A DNA stretch of 64,000 nucleotides from Nocardioides luti (GCF_014212315.1 NZ_JACKXE010000001.1:3940369-4004368); one strand, 5' to 3'; shown: positions 1 through 8,338, counted from the stretch's first letter. The notes: a model not told the origin generated them from the letters alone. Translations and numbers: made by a program.

Positions 1-326
1 GGGTCGGCGAGGAAGGCGTACTTCACGCCGCCCATGTCCTGCACCTCGGACACCTCGACGCCACGTGCCGTGACCTCCGCACGGGCGGCCTCGATGTCGG
101 CCACCACGAGGTGCAGGTTGCTGACCCGCGGGGCGTCCGGGTCGCCCATGCCGACGCCGAAGGCGATCGAGCAGGCGGAGCCCGGCGGCGTCACCTGGAC
201 GACGCGCATGCCGTTGCCGGGCTGCACGTCGTGGTCGAGGTGGAAGCCCATCCTCTCCACGTAGAACTCCACGCTGCGGTCGACGTCGGTGGTCGGCAGC
301 GGGACGAGCTCGAGGCGCATGTCCAT
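1..326 (-). CDS. VOC-superfamily (glyoxalase-fold) protein, 3' part missing
   Basis: The minus-strand frame starts at ATG 326-324, with an AGGAG motif about seven bases upstream, and runs off the left edge without a stop, so only about 108 N-terminal residues are present. The opening MDMRLELVPLPTTDVDRSVE followed by a FYVE-type segment is the usual beta-strand/helix opening of a vicinal-oxygen-chelate domain, and NLHLVVADIEAA near residue 70 starts the second half of the fold. Such proteins are metal-dependent lyases, dioxygenases or binding proteins. No substrate can be assigned from this fragment. A second in-frame ATG lies two codons downstream. Confidence 0.8.
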   Translation of the reverse strand, partial: MDMRLELVPLPTTDVDRSVEFYVERMGFHLDHDVQPGNGMRVVQVTPPGSACSIAFGVGMGDPDAPRVSNLHLVVADIEAARAEVTARGVEVSEVQDMGGVKYAFLAD

Positions 327-367
327 GGTGGTGCTCCTGGTGTCGGGGTGGTCGGCGGGGGCGGGGC

Positions 368-1264
368 TCAGAAGGAGTACGTGACGCCGGTCTGCTGCTC
401 GCTGAGGTCCCACAGGCGCAGCGCGAGCTCGTCGTCGCGTCCGGCGCGCGACAGCTTCGCCGGGCCGACGGGGCCGCGGCTCTCGCGCAGTCGCTGCGGG
501 CCGGTGTACGACCCCGGCTCGGCCGCCGTGGCGGCGTACAGCGTGGGGTTCGCGCCTGCCTTGGCCGACTGGAAGAGCAGGCGCAGGAAGAGCGGTGACA
601 CGGTGCGGACGCCGGGGATCGCGCCGAGGCCGTCGGGCGAGGTGACCAGCCCGGTCGCGGAGACGCCCGGGTGCGCGGCGGTCGACGTCAGCGCGACGGC
701 CGCCGCGGTGGCCCGCTTCTGCAGCTCCGCGGCGAAGAGGAGATTGGCGAGCTTGCTGTTGCCGTAGGCCGGGGAGGGGCGGTACGTCGCCTTCGGGTTC
801 CCCTCGAGCACCGCCGCCGAGCCGCCGTGGTGGGCGATCGACGAGACCGTCACGACCCGGGCCTCGGGGGCGGCGAGCAGCGCCGGCAGCAGGAGCCCGG
901 TGAGGGCGAAGTGTCCGAGGTGGTTGGTGCCGTACTGCAGCTCGAAGCCGTCCTCGGTCTCGCGGTAGCGCGGCGGCGTCATCACGCCGGCGTTGTTGAC
1001 CAGCAGGTCGAGCGGGCCCTCCCACCGGTCGGCGAACGCGCGGACGGAGGCGAGCGAGGACAGGTCGAGCTTCTCGACGCGGGTGGAGCCGTCGATCCCG
1101 GCCGCGGCCGCTCGGGCGGACTCCTCGTTGCGGCAGGCGAGCACCACGGTCGCGCCGTGCGCCGCGAGCTCACGGGCGGTGTGCTCGCCGATCCCGGAGT
1201 TGGCGCCGGTGACGACGGCGGTGCGTCCGGTGAGGTCGGGCAGGTCGGCGGGCGTCCAGGTCAT
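368..1264 (-). CDS. Short-chain dehydrogenase/reductase (SDR)
   Basis: The protein has 298 residues. The N-terminal half carries the Rossmann cofactor motif TGANSGIG (about residues 19-26), the NNAG structural motif near residue 90, and a Ser...Tyr-x-x-x-Lys active site seen as AYGNSKLAN. This pattern matches classical NADP(H)-preferring SDRs of the retinol-dehydrogenase/WW-oxidoreductase-like type that bacterial annotations call oxidoreductase. The ATG at 1264 has AGGAG nine bases upstream. It reads in the same direction as the lipoprotein genes upstream of it but is separated from them by 17 bases, so cotranscription is possible. The substrate is unknown. Confidence 0.88.
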   Translation of the reverse strand: MTWTPADLPDLTGRTAVVTGANSGIGEHTARELAAHGATVVLACRNEESARAAAAGIDGSTRVEKLDLSSLASVRAFADRWEGPLDLLVNNAGVMTPPRYRETEDGFELQYGTNHLGHFALTGLLLPALLAAPEARVVTVSSIAHHGGSAAVLEGNPKATYRPSPAYGNSKLANLLFAAELQKRATAAAVALTSTAAHPGVSATGLVTSPDGLGAIPGVRTVSPLFLRLLFQSAKAGANPTLYAATAAEPGSYTGPQRLRESRGPVGPAKLSRAGRDDELALRLWDLSEQQTGVTYSF

Positions 1265-1281
1265 GCGGCTCCTGAGGTCGG

Positions 1282-2127
1282 TCAGTCGGGGATCCAGCAC
1301 AGACCATAGGTCTGACCGCCACGCCACTGTGCGGCGGTGGGCCACTCGTAGCTCCACTTGAAGTTCAGTGCGTCGCTGGCGCGGGCCCGGGCGGCGTCCT
1401 CGCACGGACCCTGACCGGCGTCCCGGGCCTTCGCGACGCCGGGGTAGGCACTGCCGCTGAAGGTGACCGTGTCGATGGCGCGCCACGAGTGCGACCCGGA
1501 GCAGATGACCCGGTCGAAGCCGGAGGTGCCGGGCTCGGCGGTGCCGCACATGCCGTAGCGGGCGGCGGCGTCCGGGCGGGCGAGGACCCCGCGCAGCGCC
1601 CCGGTCAGCGGGGCGAGCCGGCCCTCGGCGGCGACGGCGATGACGTCGCAGCGGTACCAGTCGGCGCCCGCGTCGGACTCCTCGACCGTCGGGGTGAACC
1701 AGACGGCACGCAGCATGCTCAGGCGCAGCGCCTCGGGGCTGCCGCCGAGGAAGGCGGGCAGCCGCTGGGGGCACTCGGTCGCCACCTGCTGCTGGACCTT
1801 GGCCGAGTCGACCGCGACCAGGTGGCCGGCGACCACGGTGTCGAGCGTGCCCACGGCGTACGTCATGGCGGTGTGGGCGCCGCCGCAGTCCTGCGGCTTC
1901 GCGGTGGTCGTCGGGGCGACGGCGGCGGCGTAGTCGAGCCGGTAGCACGCCCGGTCGCGCGGCTTCGGCGCCGCGGTGGCCGTCGTCGGCGTGGCACTGG
2001 CGGACGGTGTGGTGCTCGGGGAGGAGGCAGCGGCGTCGTTCGTGCTGCCGTCGCCCGAGGTGTCGCCACCGCTGCAGCCGGCGAGCGGCAGCAGGAGGAG
2101 GAGCGCTGCGGCAGCCGCCCGCCTCAC
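1282..2127 (-). CDS. Septum-formation-like lipoprotein (paralogue 2)
   Basis: The 281-residue protein starts at GTG 2127, and this GTGA overlaps the stop of the gene before it by four bases. A short basic N-terminus, a Leu/Ala-rich core and the lipobox LAGC predict a lipoprotein exported and anchored to the outer face of the membrane. A Ser/Thr/Ala/Pro-rich linker of about 35 residues follows. The body contains conserved-looking Cys residues and repeated CGGAHTAMTYAVG / CSGSHSWRAIDTV-like elements that also occur in the upstream neighbour, so the two are tandem paralogues. The pattern resembles actinobacterial septum-formation family proteins (PF13845-like). That family assignment is a recognition-level inference. 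Confidence 0.75.
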   Translation of the reverse strand: MRRAAAAALLLLLPLAGCSGGDTSGDGSTNDAAASSPSTTPSASATPTTATAAPKPRDRACYRLDYAAAVAPTTTAKPQDCGGAHTAMTYAVGTLDTVVAGHLVAVDSAKVQQQVATECPQRLPAFLGGSPEALRLSMLRAVWFTPTVEESDAGADWYRCDVIAVAAEGRLAPLTGALRGVLARPDAAARYGMCGTAEPGTSGFDRVICSGSHSWRAIDTVTFSGSAYPGVAKARDAGQGPCEDAARARASDALNFKWSYEWPTAAQWRGGQTYGLCWIPD

Positions 2128-2939
2128 GCGTTCGTCCTGGCCCAGCAGACCGAGCGCCGGTTGCCGGCCTGCCACTCGGCCTCGTGGAACCACGTGTAGC
2201 CGAAGTCGTAGTCGACGGGGTAGTTCAGGAACGCCGCGACCTGCTCGGAGCAGAAGTCCCGGGTCTTGACCTGCGAGAGGCGATCGCCCGGGTAGGGGTC
2301 CTTGGGCTCGCCCAGCTTGACGGTCGAGATCGCCCGCCAGTCGTGCGCCTCCGTGCACGGGATCTTCACCGAGCCGGAGACCGACGGCCCCGCGGCGCAG
2401 ACCATCCACTGGTCGTCGGGCTTGCCGAGCAGCAGTCCCTTGGTCTCCTCGGGGAGCGGGACGTAGGCCTTGCTCTGCTCGCCACCGCCGACGACGTCGC
2501 AGCGGTACCACCGAGCGCCGTCCTCCCAGGCCTTCTCGGAGGGCCGGAACCACGCCCAGCTCACGACCGTGCGCATCACGAGGCTCTCGTCGGCGCCGAG
2601 GAAGTCCTCGAACTGCTTCGCGCAGGTGTCGTAGGCCCAGGCGCCGATCTTCTCGTCGTCGTAGCCGGCGTCGCTGAGCTGGTCGGGCAGTCCGCCGACG
2701 GCGTACGTCTGGGCGGTGTGCTCGTCGGCACAGTCGACGACCTTGCTGGCGTTGCTCGCGGCCGCCACGTCGTCGGGTGTCAGCATCCGGCAGGCGCCCA
2801 GCTCGGGCTTCTCGACGGCGTCGACCTGGTCGGGGTCGGCATTGCTGCCCTGGCCGTCGTCGCCACCGCACCCGGCCAGGAGCAGGGTGGTGGTGACGAG
2901 CACGGCCAGGACCGCGGCGCAGCGCCGGACAGGGAGCAA
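2124..2939 (-). CDS. Septum-formation-like lipoprotein (paralogue 1)
   Basis: The 271-residue protein starts at TTG 2939; the choice rests on the strong AGGAGGG motif seven bases upstream, and no ATG fits. Signal peptide residues 1-23 end in the lipobox LAGC. The mature part has an N-terminal CRMLTPDDVAAAS element, a DCADEHTAQTYAVGG element and a CTEAHDWRAISTVKLG element, each with a counterpart in the downstream gene. Six or more Cys residues could form disulfides outside the cell. It is the first gene of a two-gene operon, with coupling through the GTGA overlap. The role is unknown; the septum-formation name reflects family resemblance, not evidence of a division function. Confidence 0.75.
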   Translation of the reverse strand: MLPVRRCAAVLAVLVTTTLLLAGCGGDDGQGSNADPDQVDAVEKPELGACRMLTPDDVAAASNASKVVDCADEHTAQTYAVGGLPDQLSDAGYDDEKIGAWAYDTCAKQFEDFLGADESLVMRTVVSWAWFRPSEKAWEDGARWYRCDVVGGGEQSKAYVPLPEETKGLLLGKPDDQWMVCAAGPSVSGSVKIPCTEAHDWRAISTVKLGEPKDPYPGDRLSQVKTRDFCSEQVAAFLNYPVDYDFGYTWFHEAEWQAGNRRSVCWARTNA

Positions 2940-3014
2940 CGCGGACCCTCCTCGGTCGGGCGACGGACTCTCGCGAAGCCTACCGCCCGACCGAGGCGTT
3001 CCCCGGGGTGCGGG

Positions 3015-5450
3015 TCAGTGGCGGATCCGGACGATCTGCACCTCGCGGTGCCCGTCGCGGGTCACGATCACCAGCCGTGCACGGCGTACGTCGCCCTGCC
3101 GGAGTGCCGGCTCCGCGACGGACCGCACCGCGAGCGTGACGCCCTGGCGGCCGGCGTGCAGCCGGGCCCGGCTGTGTGCCAGGAGGCTGCCCGCCCGGAG
3201 CCCGGTGTGCTGCACACGGACCACCGCGAACAGCCGGGCGGTGGCGGCGCGTGCGCCGCTGGACGTGACCGCGACCGTCAGCTCCGTCTGGCCGGGGCTG
3301 CTGGACAGCCGGGCGACCGAGGCGAGCGCCAGCGCGTCGACCACCCGGAAGGTCGCCGACGCCAGGTCGTCCGAGACGGTCGCGTCCGGCGACGTGGTGG
3401 AGACACGGGCGCGGTTCACGACGTCGTGGTCCCCGGTGCTGCCGCCGAGCCCGGTGCGGACCGACAGGCACAGCAGCCCGATCCGCACGGTCCGGTCGGT
3501 GAGGGTGCGGTTGCTGAACCGGAAGGCACGGGTCTTCGGCCGCGGGTCGCTGCCGAGCGACTGCTCGCCCTGGTCGAGGTCCACGGAGGCGACGATGCCC
3601 TTGCCGTCGTCGGCGCAGGTCAGGCTGCGCTCGACGGTCTGGCCGGCGGGGACGACGACCGTGTCCGCGAGCTGGGTCAGCACCAGGTCGTGGGTGTGCC
3701 CGCCGGCTGCGCCGAGCGTCGTGGACAGGCAGCGGACCGACAGCACGGCGGTGGCCGAGGTGGGCACGTCGACCGTGAAGTGCCAGCCGGTCCCGATCCG
3801 CTTGTCCACGCGCACCGAGCCGGTGCCCGCCGTGAACGACCAGCCGGGGGTGATGGCCACCTTGCCGGCGCCGCAGTCGAGGTCGACGTCGTGGGCGCCG
3901 GCCCCCCAGGTCTGGGTCGTGGTGAGCGGGCCGGTCACGACGACCGGGTGGCTGTGGTCCTCGCCCGACACCGTGCGGTTGCTGAGGCAGACCACCGCGA
4001 CCTTGCCCTGGAACTGGCCGGTGGCCGCGTTGCTCACGGTGCCGGTCCAGCCGGTGCCGTCGGCGGTCGCGCGGCTCGTGAGCACGCCCTCGTCGATCCA
4101 CGTCCCGGTGCCCTGGTCGACCGCGTCCATGCGGACGCTGCCGTCGGTGGCGACGTACCCCGACGGGCAGCTGGCCGTGGCGGTCCCGGTGGCGCCGCGG
4201 GGGACGGAGAGGTGGGCCTCGACCTTGGTGACGTCGAGCTGGTGCCCGTTGGGATCGGCGACGTGCGGGACGGGGTCGACGGTCGCCCGGATCGTGACCA
4301 CGGACGAGGCGCCGGCGGCGAGCGTGCCGATCGCGCACGACACGTCGGCCCCGCTGCGGGTGCAGCCGGTCCCCGTGGCGGAGAGGTACGTCGTGCCCGT
4401 GGGCAGGGTGTCCGTGACCAGGACCATCTGGGCCGGGCCGGGGCCGGCGTTGCGCGCCGTCAGCGTCCAGGTCACGACCTCACCGGGCCCGGCCTGGGCG
4501 CGGTCGACGGTCTTGGTGATCGACAGCCCGGCGACCGGGGCCGGCGGCACCGTCGCCTCCGTCGGGATCATCGCCATGTCGCTGTCCGAGACGTGGCCCG
4601 ACGAGGGGGTGGTCCCGGTGGCGGTCGCGGTGTTGCTGACGGCGCCCGCGGTGACGTCGGCGGCGCTCACGACGTGGGTGGCGGACGGCAGCAGCGGGCA
4701 GGTGGTCGTCGCGCCGACGGCGAGGGTGGCCACGCACGGGGCACCCGCCGCCAGGGCGGGGATCGTGGCGTCGGTGATCCGCACGTCGGTCAGCGGGACG
4801 TTGCCGGTGTTGGTCACCGCGAACGTGTAGGTGAGCACCTCGTCCAGCACGCCCCGGCCGTCGCCGCTCGCGTCGGTCACGGTCTTGTGCAGCGCGAGGG
4901 ACGGGTTCGCCGGCACCTCCGGGGCGCAGCCCTCGACCCAGAACACCTTGCTCTTGGAGTCGTTGCCGATCGAGCCGGGCGTGTGGATGGTCAGCTTCAC
5001 GTGGTAGCCCTGCACGGGGTGCGGGGCGCCGGTGAAGTGCAGCGTGTAGACCTGCAGCCCGTCGAGCCCCGTCGGGGTGCCCGCGCCGGTCGCCGGGTCC
5101 CCGCCGACGAAGACCGTCTCGGGACCGTCGACGTCGAGCGCGACGTCGCTCGTCGGGGCCCACGACTGGAACGAGACCGACGAGATGATGTCGGCCCCCT
5201 CGTCGAAGCCGTACCACTCCACCTGGAACGTGCAGCCCACGTGCGGGTCGTTGCTGGGCGAGTCGATGTCGCCGAGCTCGGCGATCTTCACGGTGCCGTT
5301 GTTGCCGTGCGGGTCGGCCGCGGCGGCGCTCGGCGCCGAGCCGCCGATCGCCGCGCCGAGGGTGGTCAGTGCGGTCACGACGACCAGCGCCGTGAGCCAG
5401 GTCAGGGGACCGCGCCACCGGGGCGGACGGTCGGGTCTGCTGTGGGTCAT
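3015..5450 (-). CDS. Large secreted DUF11-repeat surface protein
   Basis: The 811-residue protein starts at ATG 5450. Residues 17-45 form an export signal. Residues 50-175 are a globular domain beginning NNGTVKIAELGD and ending with a WVEGC-type segment, resembling N-terminal domains of actinobacterial surface proteins. DUF11-type repeats lie at about 183-285 (LALHKTVTD...VTNTGN) and 307-392 (LSITKTVDR...ARNAGPGPA). The remaining 400 residues contain Cys-bearing beta-rich repeats and no recognised domain. There is no LPxTG-like signal; the end is very basic. DUF11 domains are Ig-like stalks in cell-surface proteins. Another in-frame ATG lies 36 codons upstream, but it would place extra residues before the signal. 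Confidence 0.78.
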   Translation of the reverse strand: MTHSRPDRPPRWRGPLTWLTALVVVTALTTLGAAIGGSAPSAAAADPHGNNGTVKIAELGDIDSPSNDPHVGCTFQVEWYGFDEGADIISSVSFQSWAPTSDVALDVDGPETVFVGGDPATGAGTPTGLDGLQVYTLHFTGAPHPVQGYHVKLTIHTPGSIGNDSKSKVFWVEGCAPEVPANPSLALHKTVTDASGDGRGVLDEVLTYTFAVTNTGNVPLTDVRITDATIPALAAGAPCVATLAVGATTTCPLLPSATHVVSAADVTAGAVSNTATATGTTPSSGHVSDSDMAMIPTEATVPPAPVAGLSITKTVDRAQAGPGEVVTWTLTARNAGPGPAQMVLVTDTLPTGTTYLSATGTGCTRSGADVSCAIGTLAAGASSVVTIRATVDPVPHVADPNGHQLDVTKVEAHLSVPRGATGTATASCPSGYVATDGSVRMDAVDQGTGTWIDEGVLTSRATADGTGWTGTVSNAATGQFQGKVAVVCLSNRTVSGEDHSHPVVVTGPLTTTQTWGAGAHDVDLDCGAGKVAITPGWSFTAGTGSVRVDKRIGTGWHFTVDVPTSATAVLSVRCLSTTLGAAGGHTHDLVLTQLADTVVVPAGQTVERSLTCADDGKGIVASVDLDQGEQSLGSDPRPKTRAFRFSNRTLTDRTVRIGLLCLSVRTGLGGSTGDHDVVNRARVSTTSPDATVSDDLASATFRVVDALALASVARLSSSPGQTELTVAVTSSGARAATARLFAVVRVQHTGLRAGSLLAHSRARLHAGRQGVTLAVRSVAEPALRQGDVRRARLVIVTRDGHREVQIVRIRH

Positions 5451-5590
5451 GACGGGGCTCTTCTCGTCGCGTCCCGCGGCCCCGCGACGGGGCTCGGGAT
5501 CCAAGGAACCCGAGATCGGTTGGTCACCAGCGCGAGGATGTTCCGGAGCTCCGGGCACACGTCGGTAAACGTCGACGCTGTTGGCGAACT

Positions 5591-5622
5591 GTGGAGAAGG
5601 TAACGGCCGTTACCTTCTCCAC
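5591..5622. repeat. Perfect 32-bp palindrome
   Basis: GTGGAGAAGGTAACGG is followed at once by its exact reverse complement, giving 16-base arms with no loop. On the minus strand it lies 41 bases after the stop of the flavodoxin-like gene and about 140 bases before the start of the DUF11 gene. It could be an intrinsic terminator of the former (it lacks a T-run) or an operator for the latter. Confidence 0.8.
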
Positions 5623-5662
5623 GGGACTGCCACAAACCGCTCCTGACCTGCGGTGACGCCGT

Positions 5663-6169
5663 TCAGCCGCCGTCGGCGACGAGCGCCGCGAGGGTGCCGC
5701 CGAGCTCGTACGCCGCCCCGGTCTGGTCCTCCTCCACAGCCCCGACCACCTCCAGGACCTCGGCGGCCTGGCGCCACGGCAGGGCCTGGACGATCGACTG
5801 CACGGAGCGGACGGCGCCGGTGGTGTCGTAGCGCCCGTGCACCCACAGCCCGTAGGGCTTCTTCCCGGTGCCTGCCCCGGTGCCGGTCCCACCCGGGCCG
5901 CTCGAGCCGTCGTCGGCCAGCGCGCCGCCGGCCTCGAGGAAGATCGTGTCGAAGAAGTGCTTGAGGGCGCCGCTCATGTAGCCGAAGTTCGCGGGCGTCC
6001 CGAGCAGGATCCCGTCCGCCCCGAGCACGTCCTCCGCCCGGGCCTCCAGCGCCTCGCGCACCACCACCTCCACGCCCTCGATCGCGTCGTCGTGCGCCCC
6101 CGCCACGACCGCGTCCGTGAGCGCGCGCGTCGTCGCCGTGGGGGAGTGGTGGACGATCAGCAGCCGCAT
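5663..6169 (-). CDS. Flavodoxin-fold / NAD(P)H-dependent FMN reductase-like protein
   Basis: The protein has 168 residues, a usual size for flavodoxin-like proteins. It opens with MRLLIVHHSPTATTRALTDA, matching the first beta strand and the FMN phosphate-binding loop (S/T-rich, residues 9-15). The segment GADGILLGTPANFGYMSGAL at about residues 50-69 fits the second FMN-contacting loop of NADPH-dependent FMN reductases, and FFDTIF follows it. A Gly-rich insert near residues 90-105 replaces part of the usual loop. Start is ATG 6169. It probably reduces quinones or other small electron acceptors in the cytoplasm; the partner is not known. Confidence 0.75.
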   Translation of the reverse strand: MRLLIVHHSPTATTRALTDAVVAGAHDDAIEGVEVVVREALEARAEDVLGADGILLGTPANFGYMSGALKHFFDTIFLEAGGALADDGSSGPGGTGTGAGTGKKPYGLWVHGRYDTTGAVRSVQSIVQALPWRQAAEVLEVVGAVEEDQTGAAYELGGTLAALVADGG

Positions 6170-6219
6170 GGACGCAGGCTAGCCGCGCCCGCCCTGTGGT
6201 CGGTCCGGTCCGTCGCCGG

Positions 6220-6440
6220 GGTGGTTTCGAGACGGTTGCCAGCGCAACCTCCTCAACCACCGGTGGGTCAGGTGGTTTCGAGACGGTTGCTAGCGCAACC
6301 TCCTCAACCACCGGTGGGTCGGGTGGTTTCGAGACGGTTGCTAGCGCAACCTCCTCAACCACCGGTGGGTCGGGTGGTTTCGAGACGGTTGCTGGCGCAA
6401 CCTCCTCAACCACCGGCGGCGAGGGCTCCTCAACCACCGG
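6220..6440. repeat. 51-bp tandem palindromic repeat, four copies plus a partial
   Basis: Copies start at 6220, 6271, 6322 and 6373. A shortened right half follows up to about 6440. Each unit opens with GGTGGTTTCGAGACGGTTGC and closes with CGCAACCTCCTCAACCACC, so each unit can fold on itself into an imperfect hairpin. Copies differ at only a few positions. The same element occurs in the opposite orientation at 30990-31030. The period is a multiple of three, so open frames pass through it on both strands, but no ribosome-binding site or gene context supports translation. It lies between two minus-strand genes. Confidence 0.85.
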
Positions 6441-6445
6441 CGGGT

Positions 6446-7075
6446 TCAGCGGCCGGGGGTGATGAGGGGCAGCGAGGTCCGGGAGCCGGCGGCGGACGGG
6501 TCGTCGTCGGTGAGGCGCCTGACGACGCGGGCGGGGGTGCCGACGGCGACGACGTCGGCGGGCAGGTCGCCGACGACGACCGAGCCGGCGCCGACGACGG
6601 TGTTCTCACCGATGGTGACGCCGGGGCAGACGATGACGCCGCCGCCGAGCCAGACGTTGTCGCCGATCGTGATGGGCTGCGCGCCCTCCCACTCCTGGCG
6701 GCGCAGGTCGGGGTCGATCGGGTGGGTGGGGGTGAGCAGCTGGACGTTCGGTCCAATCTGGACGTGGTCGCCGATCGTGATCCGGGCGACGTCGAGGCAC
6801 ATCAGCCCGAAGTTGATGAAGGTGTGCGCGCCGATCGTGGTCTGGTAGCCGTAGTCGCAGTGGAACGGCGCCCGGATCTCCGTGTCGTCTCCGACCGAGC
6901 CGAGCAGCTCGCGGAAGAGGTCGCGACGGGTCTGCTTGTCGCTCGGCACCAGCTGGTTGATCCGGTGGCACAGGTCCCGGGCGGCCAGGCTCTCGCGCTC
7001 GAGGTCGGGGTCGTCGGCGATGTAGGGCTCGCCGGCGAGCATCCGCTCGCGCATGGTGCGGGTGTCGTCGCTCAT
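6446..7075 (-). CDS. Maltose/galactoside O-acetyltransferase-type hexapeptide transferase
   Basis: The 209-residue protein starts at ATG 7075. Residues 6-60 match the N-terminal Mac domain (RERMLAGEPYIADDPDLERE), and the rest is a left-handed beta helix with hexapeptide repeats such as ITIGDHVQIG, ITIGDNVWLG and VTIGENTVVG. The catalytic His is expected in the LTPTHPID segment. Family members transfer acetyl from acetyl-CoA to sugar or sugar-like hydroxyls as trimers in the cytoplasm. The length is normal for the family (about 185-210). The tandem repeat block begins directly after its stop. The physiological acceptor cannot be read from the sequence. Confidence 0.88.
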   Translation of the reverse strand: MSDDTRTMRERMLAGEPYIADDPDLERESLAARDLCHRINQLVPSDKQTRRDLFRELLGSVGDDTEIRAPFHCDYGYQTTIGAHTFINFGLMCLDVARITIGDHVQIGPNVQLLTPTHPIDPDLRRQEWEGAQPITIGDNVWLGGGVIVCPGVTIGENTVVGAGSVVVGDLPADVVAVGTPARVVRRLTDDDPSAAGSRTSLPLITPGR

Positions 7076-7119
7076 GGCGACGATCGTCGCACCGCGCGGT
7101 GCCCGGCCGGCACCGAGGG

Positions 7120-8229
7120 TCACCGGTCGGCCGGGTCCTCGCGGACCTCGTCGCCGTCCGGCCCGACGTGGCGGTGGGCGAGACGGTGGTTGCGCACCCG
7201 CAGCTCGCGCCCACGGCGTACGTCGTCGAGCTCCTTCTTCTTCGCCTTCTCGATGTTCCGGGTGTCGCGCGGCGGCAGCTGGATCGACTCCTCGGCGGCG
7301 ATGCCCGACTGCAGCTCGCGGCCGCGCTCGAGCTCGGCGTCCAGCTCGGCGCCGAAGAGCAGCGCGAGGTTGGTGAGCCACAGCCACAGCAGGAAGGCGA
7401 TGACCCCGCCGAGCGAGCCGTAGGTCTTGTCGTAGGAGGAGAAGTTCGCGACGTAGAAGCCGAAGGCGACCGACAGCAGGATCCAGGTGACGATCGCCAG
7501 GACCGCGCCGACGCTGACCCAGCGGAACTTCGGCTGCTTCACGTTGGGGGTCGCGTAGTAGAGGAGCGCGACGATCAGCACGACGACGCCCAGCAGCACC
7601 GGCCACTTCACGATGTTCCACACCAGGACGACGGTGGAGCCGAGGCCGATGGCGTCGCCGACCGCCGTCGCCACCGGCCCGGTGACGACCAGGGCAAGCA
7701 GTACGGCGGCGGTGAGGACGACCAGCACGAGGGTCAGCACGAGCTGGACCGGGCGCAGCTTCCACACCGGTCGGCCCTCGTCGATCTCGTAGACCCGGTT
7801 CATCGCGCGCCCGAAGGCGCCGACGTACCCGCTCGCGGACCACAGCGCGCCGGCCAGCCCGAGCACCAGCGCGAGCCCCGCCGACGGCGAGTCCGCCATC
7901 GACACGAGGGTCGGCCGGATGCTGTCGACCAGCGAGCCGCCGCCGAGCCGGTCGATGACGCGCAGCACCTCCTTGACGGCCTGCGGACCCTGCCCGACGA
8001 CCCCGAGGATCGAGGTGAGCGCGATCGCGGCGGGGAACAGCGCCAGCACGGAGTAGTAGGTGAGGGCGGCGGCGAGGTCCGTGCACTGGTCCTTGGAGAA
8101 CTCCCGGACCGTCTTGCGCAGGACGTAGCGGCGCGAGTGGGAGTCCAGATCGGTGGGGGAGTCCACCTTGTCCCCGGCCTCGGGGTCCGCGTGCTCGGAC
8201 GGCTTCTGGTCGCTCTTCGTCGTGTCCAT
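7120..8229 (-). CDS. YihY/virulence-factor-BrkB family membrane protein
   Basis: The protein has 369 residues from ATG 8229; an upstream in-frame start at 8289 would add twenty poorly conserved residues. After a charged 35-residue N-terminus comes the family signature DQCTDLAAALTYYSVLALFP, then about six hydrophobic segments to near residue 310, including WSASGYVGAFGRAMNRVY, and GGVIAFLLWLWLTNLALLFG with the last membrane helix. A long charged cytoplasmic tail (GRELRVRNHRLAHRHVGPDG) ends the protein. YihY proteins are inner-membrane proteins without an established transport substrate; the old names (BrkB, ribonuclease BN) are misleading. It is divergent from the next gene. Confidence 0.88.
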   Translation of the reverse strand: MDTTKSDQKPSEHADPEAGDKVDSPTDLDSHSRRYVLRKTVREFSKDQCTDLAAALTYYSVLALFPAAIALTSILGVVGQGPQAVKEVLRVIDRLGGGSLVDSIRPTLVSMADSPSAGLALVLGLAGALWSASGYVGAFGRAMNRVYEIDEGRPVWKLRPVQLVLTLVLVVLTAAVLLALVVTGPVATAVGDAIGLGSTVVLVWNIVKWPVLLGVVVLIVALLYYATPNVKQPKFRWVSVGAVLAIVTWILLSVAFGFYVANFSSYDKTYGSLGGVIAFLLWLWLTNLALLFGAELDAELERGRELQSGIAAEESIQLPPRDTRNIEKAKKKELDDVRRGRELRVRNHRLAHRHVGPDGDEVREDPADR

Positions 8230-8296
8230 GCCGAGGCCGTACCCGCGTCCGATCGCCCTACGCGCTCGCGACGCCGTGACCACCTGCACGCAGGCT

Positions 8297-8316
8297 GACT
8301 GCCGCGCGCGGCAGTC
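8297..8316. promoter_or_regulatory. 20-bp perfect palindrome between divergent genes
   Basis: GACTGCCGCG is followed directly by its reverse complement CGCGGCAGTC. It lies in the roughly 110-bp gap between the divergent starts of the YihY gene (8229, minus) and the next gene (about 8339, plus), a place where an operator shared by two promoters would be expected. The assignment as an operator is inference. Confidence 0.4.
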
Positions 8317-8338
8317 TGGACGGATGCAGACTGGTCGG

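Noticed and set aside
2007..5603. Plus-strand open frame of about 1200 codons
   Set aside because: It lies opposite the lipoprotein and DUF11 genes and has the composition of a GC-rich shadow frame.
6220..6440. CRISPR array
   Set aside because: The units follow each other without unique spacers and each unit is itself a hairpin. No cas genes are present.
6196..6462. Open frames encoding 17-residue repeats across the 51-bp repeat
   Set aside because: The frames exist on both strands only because the period divides by three and there are no stops. There is no ribosome-binding site, and the same unit occurs elsewhere in noncoding DNA.
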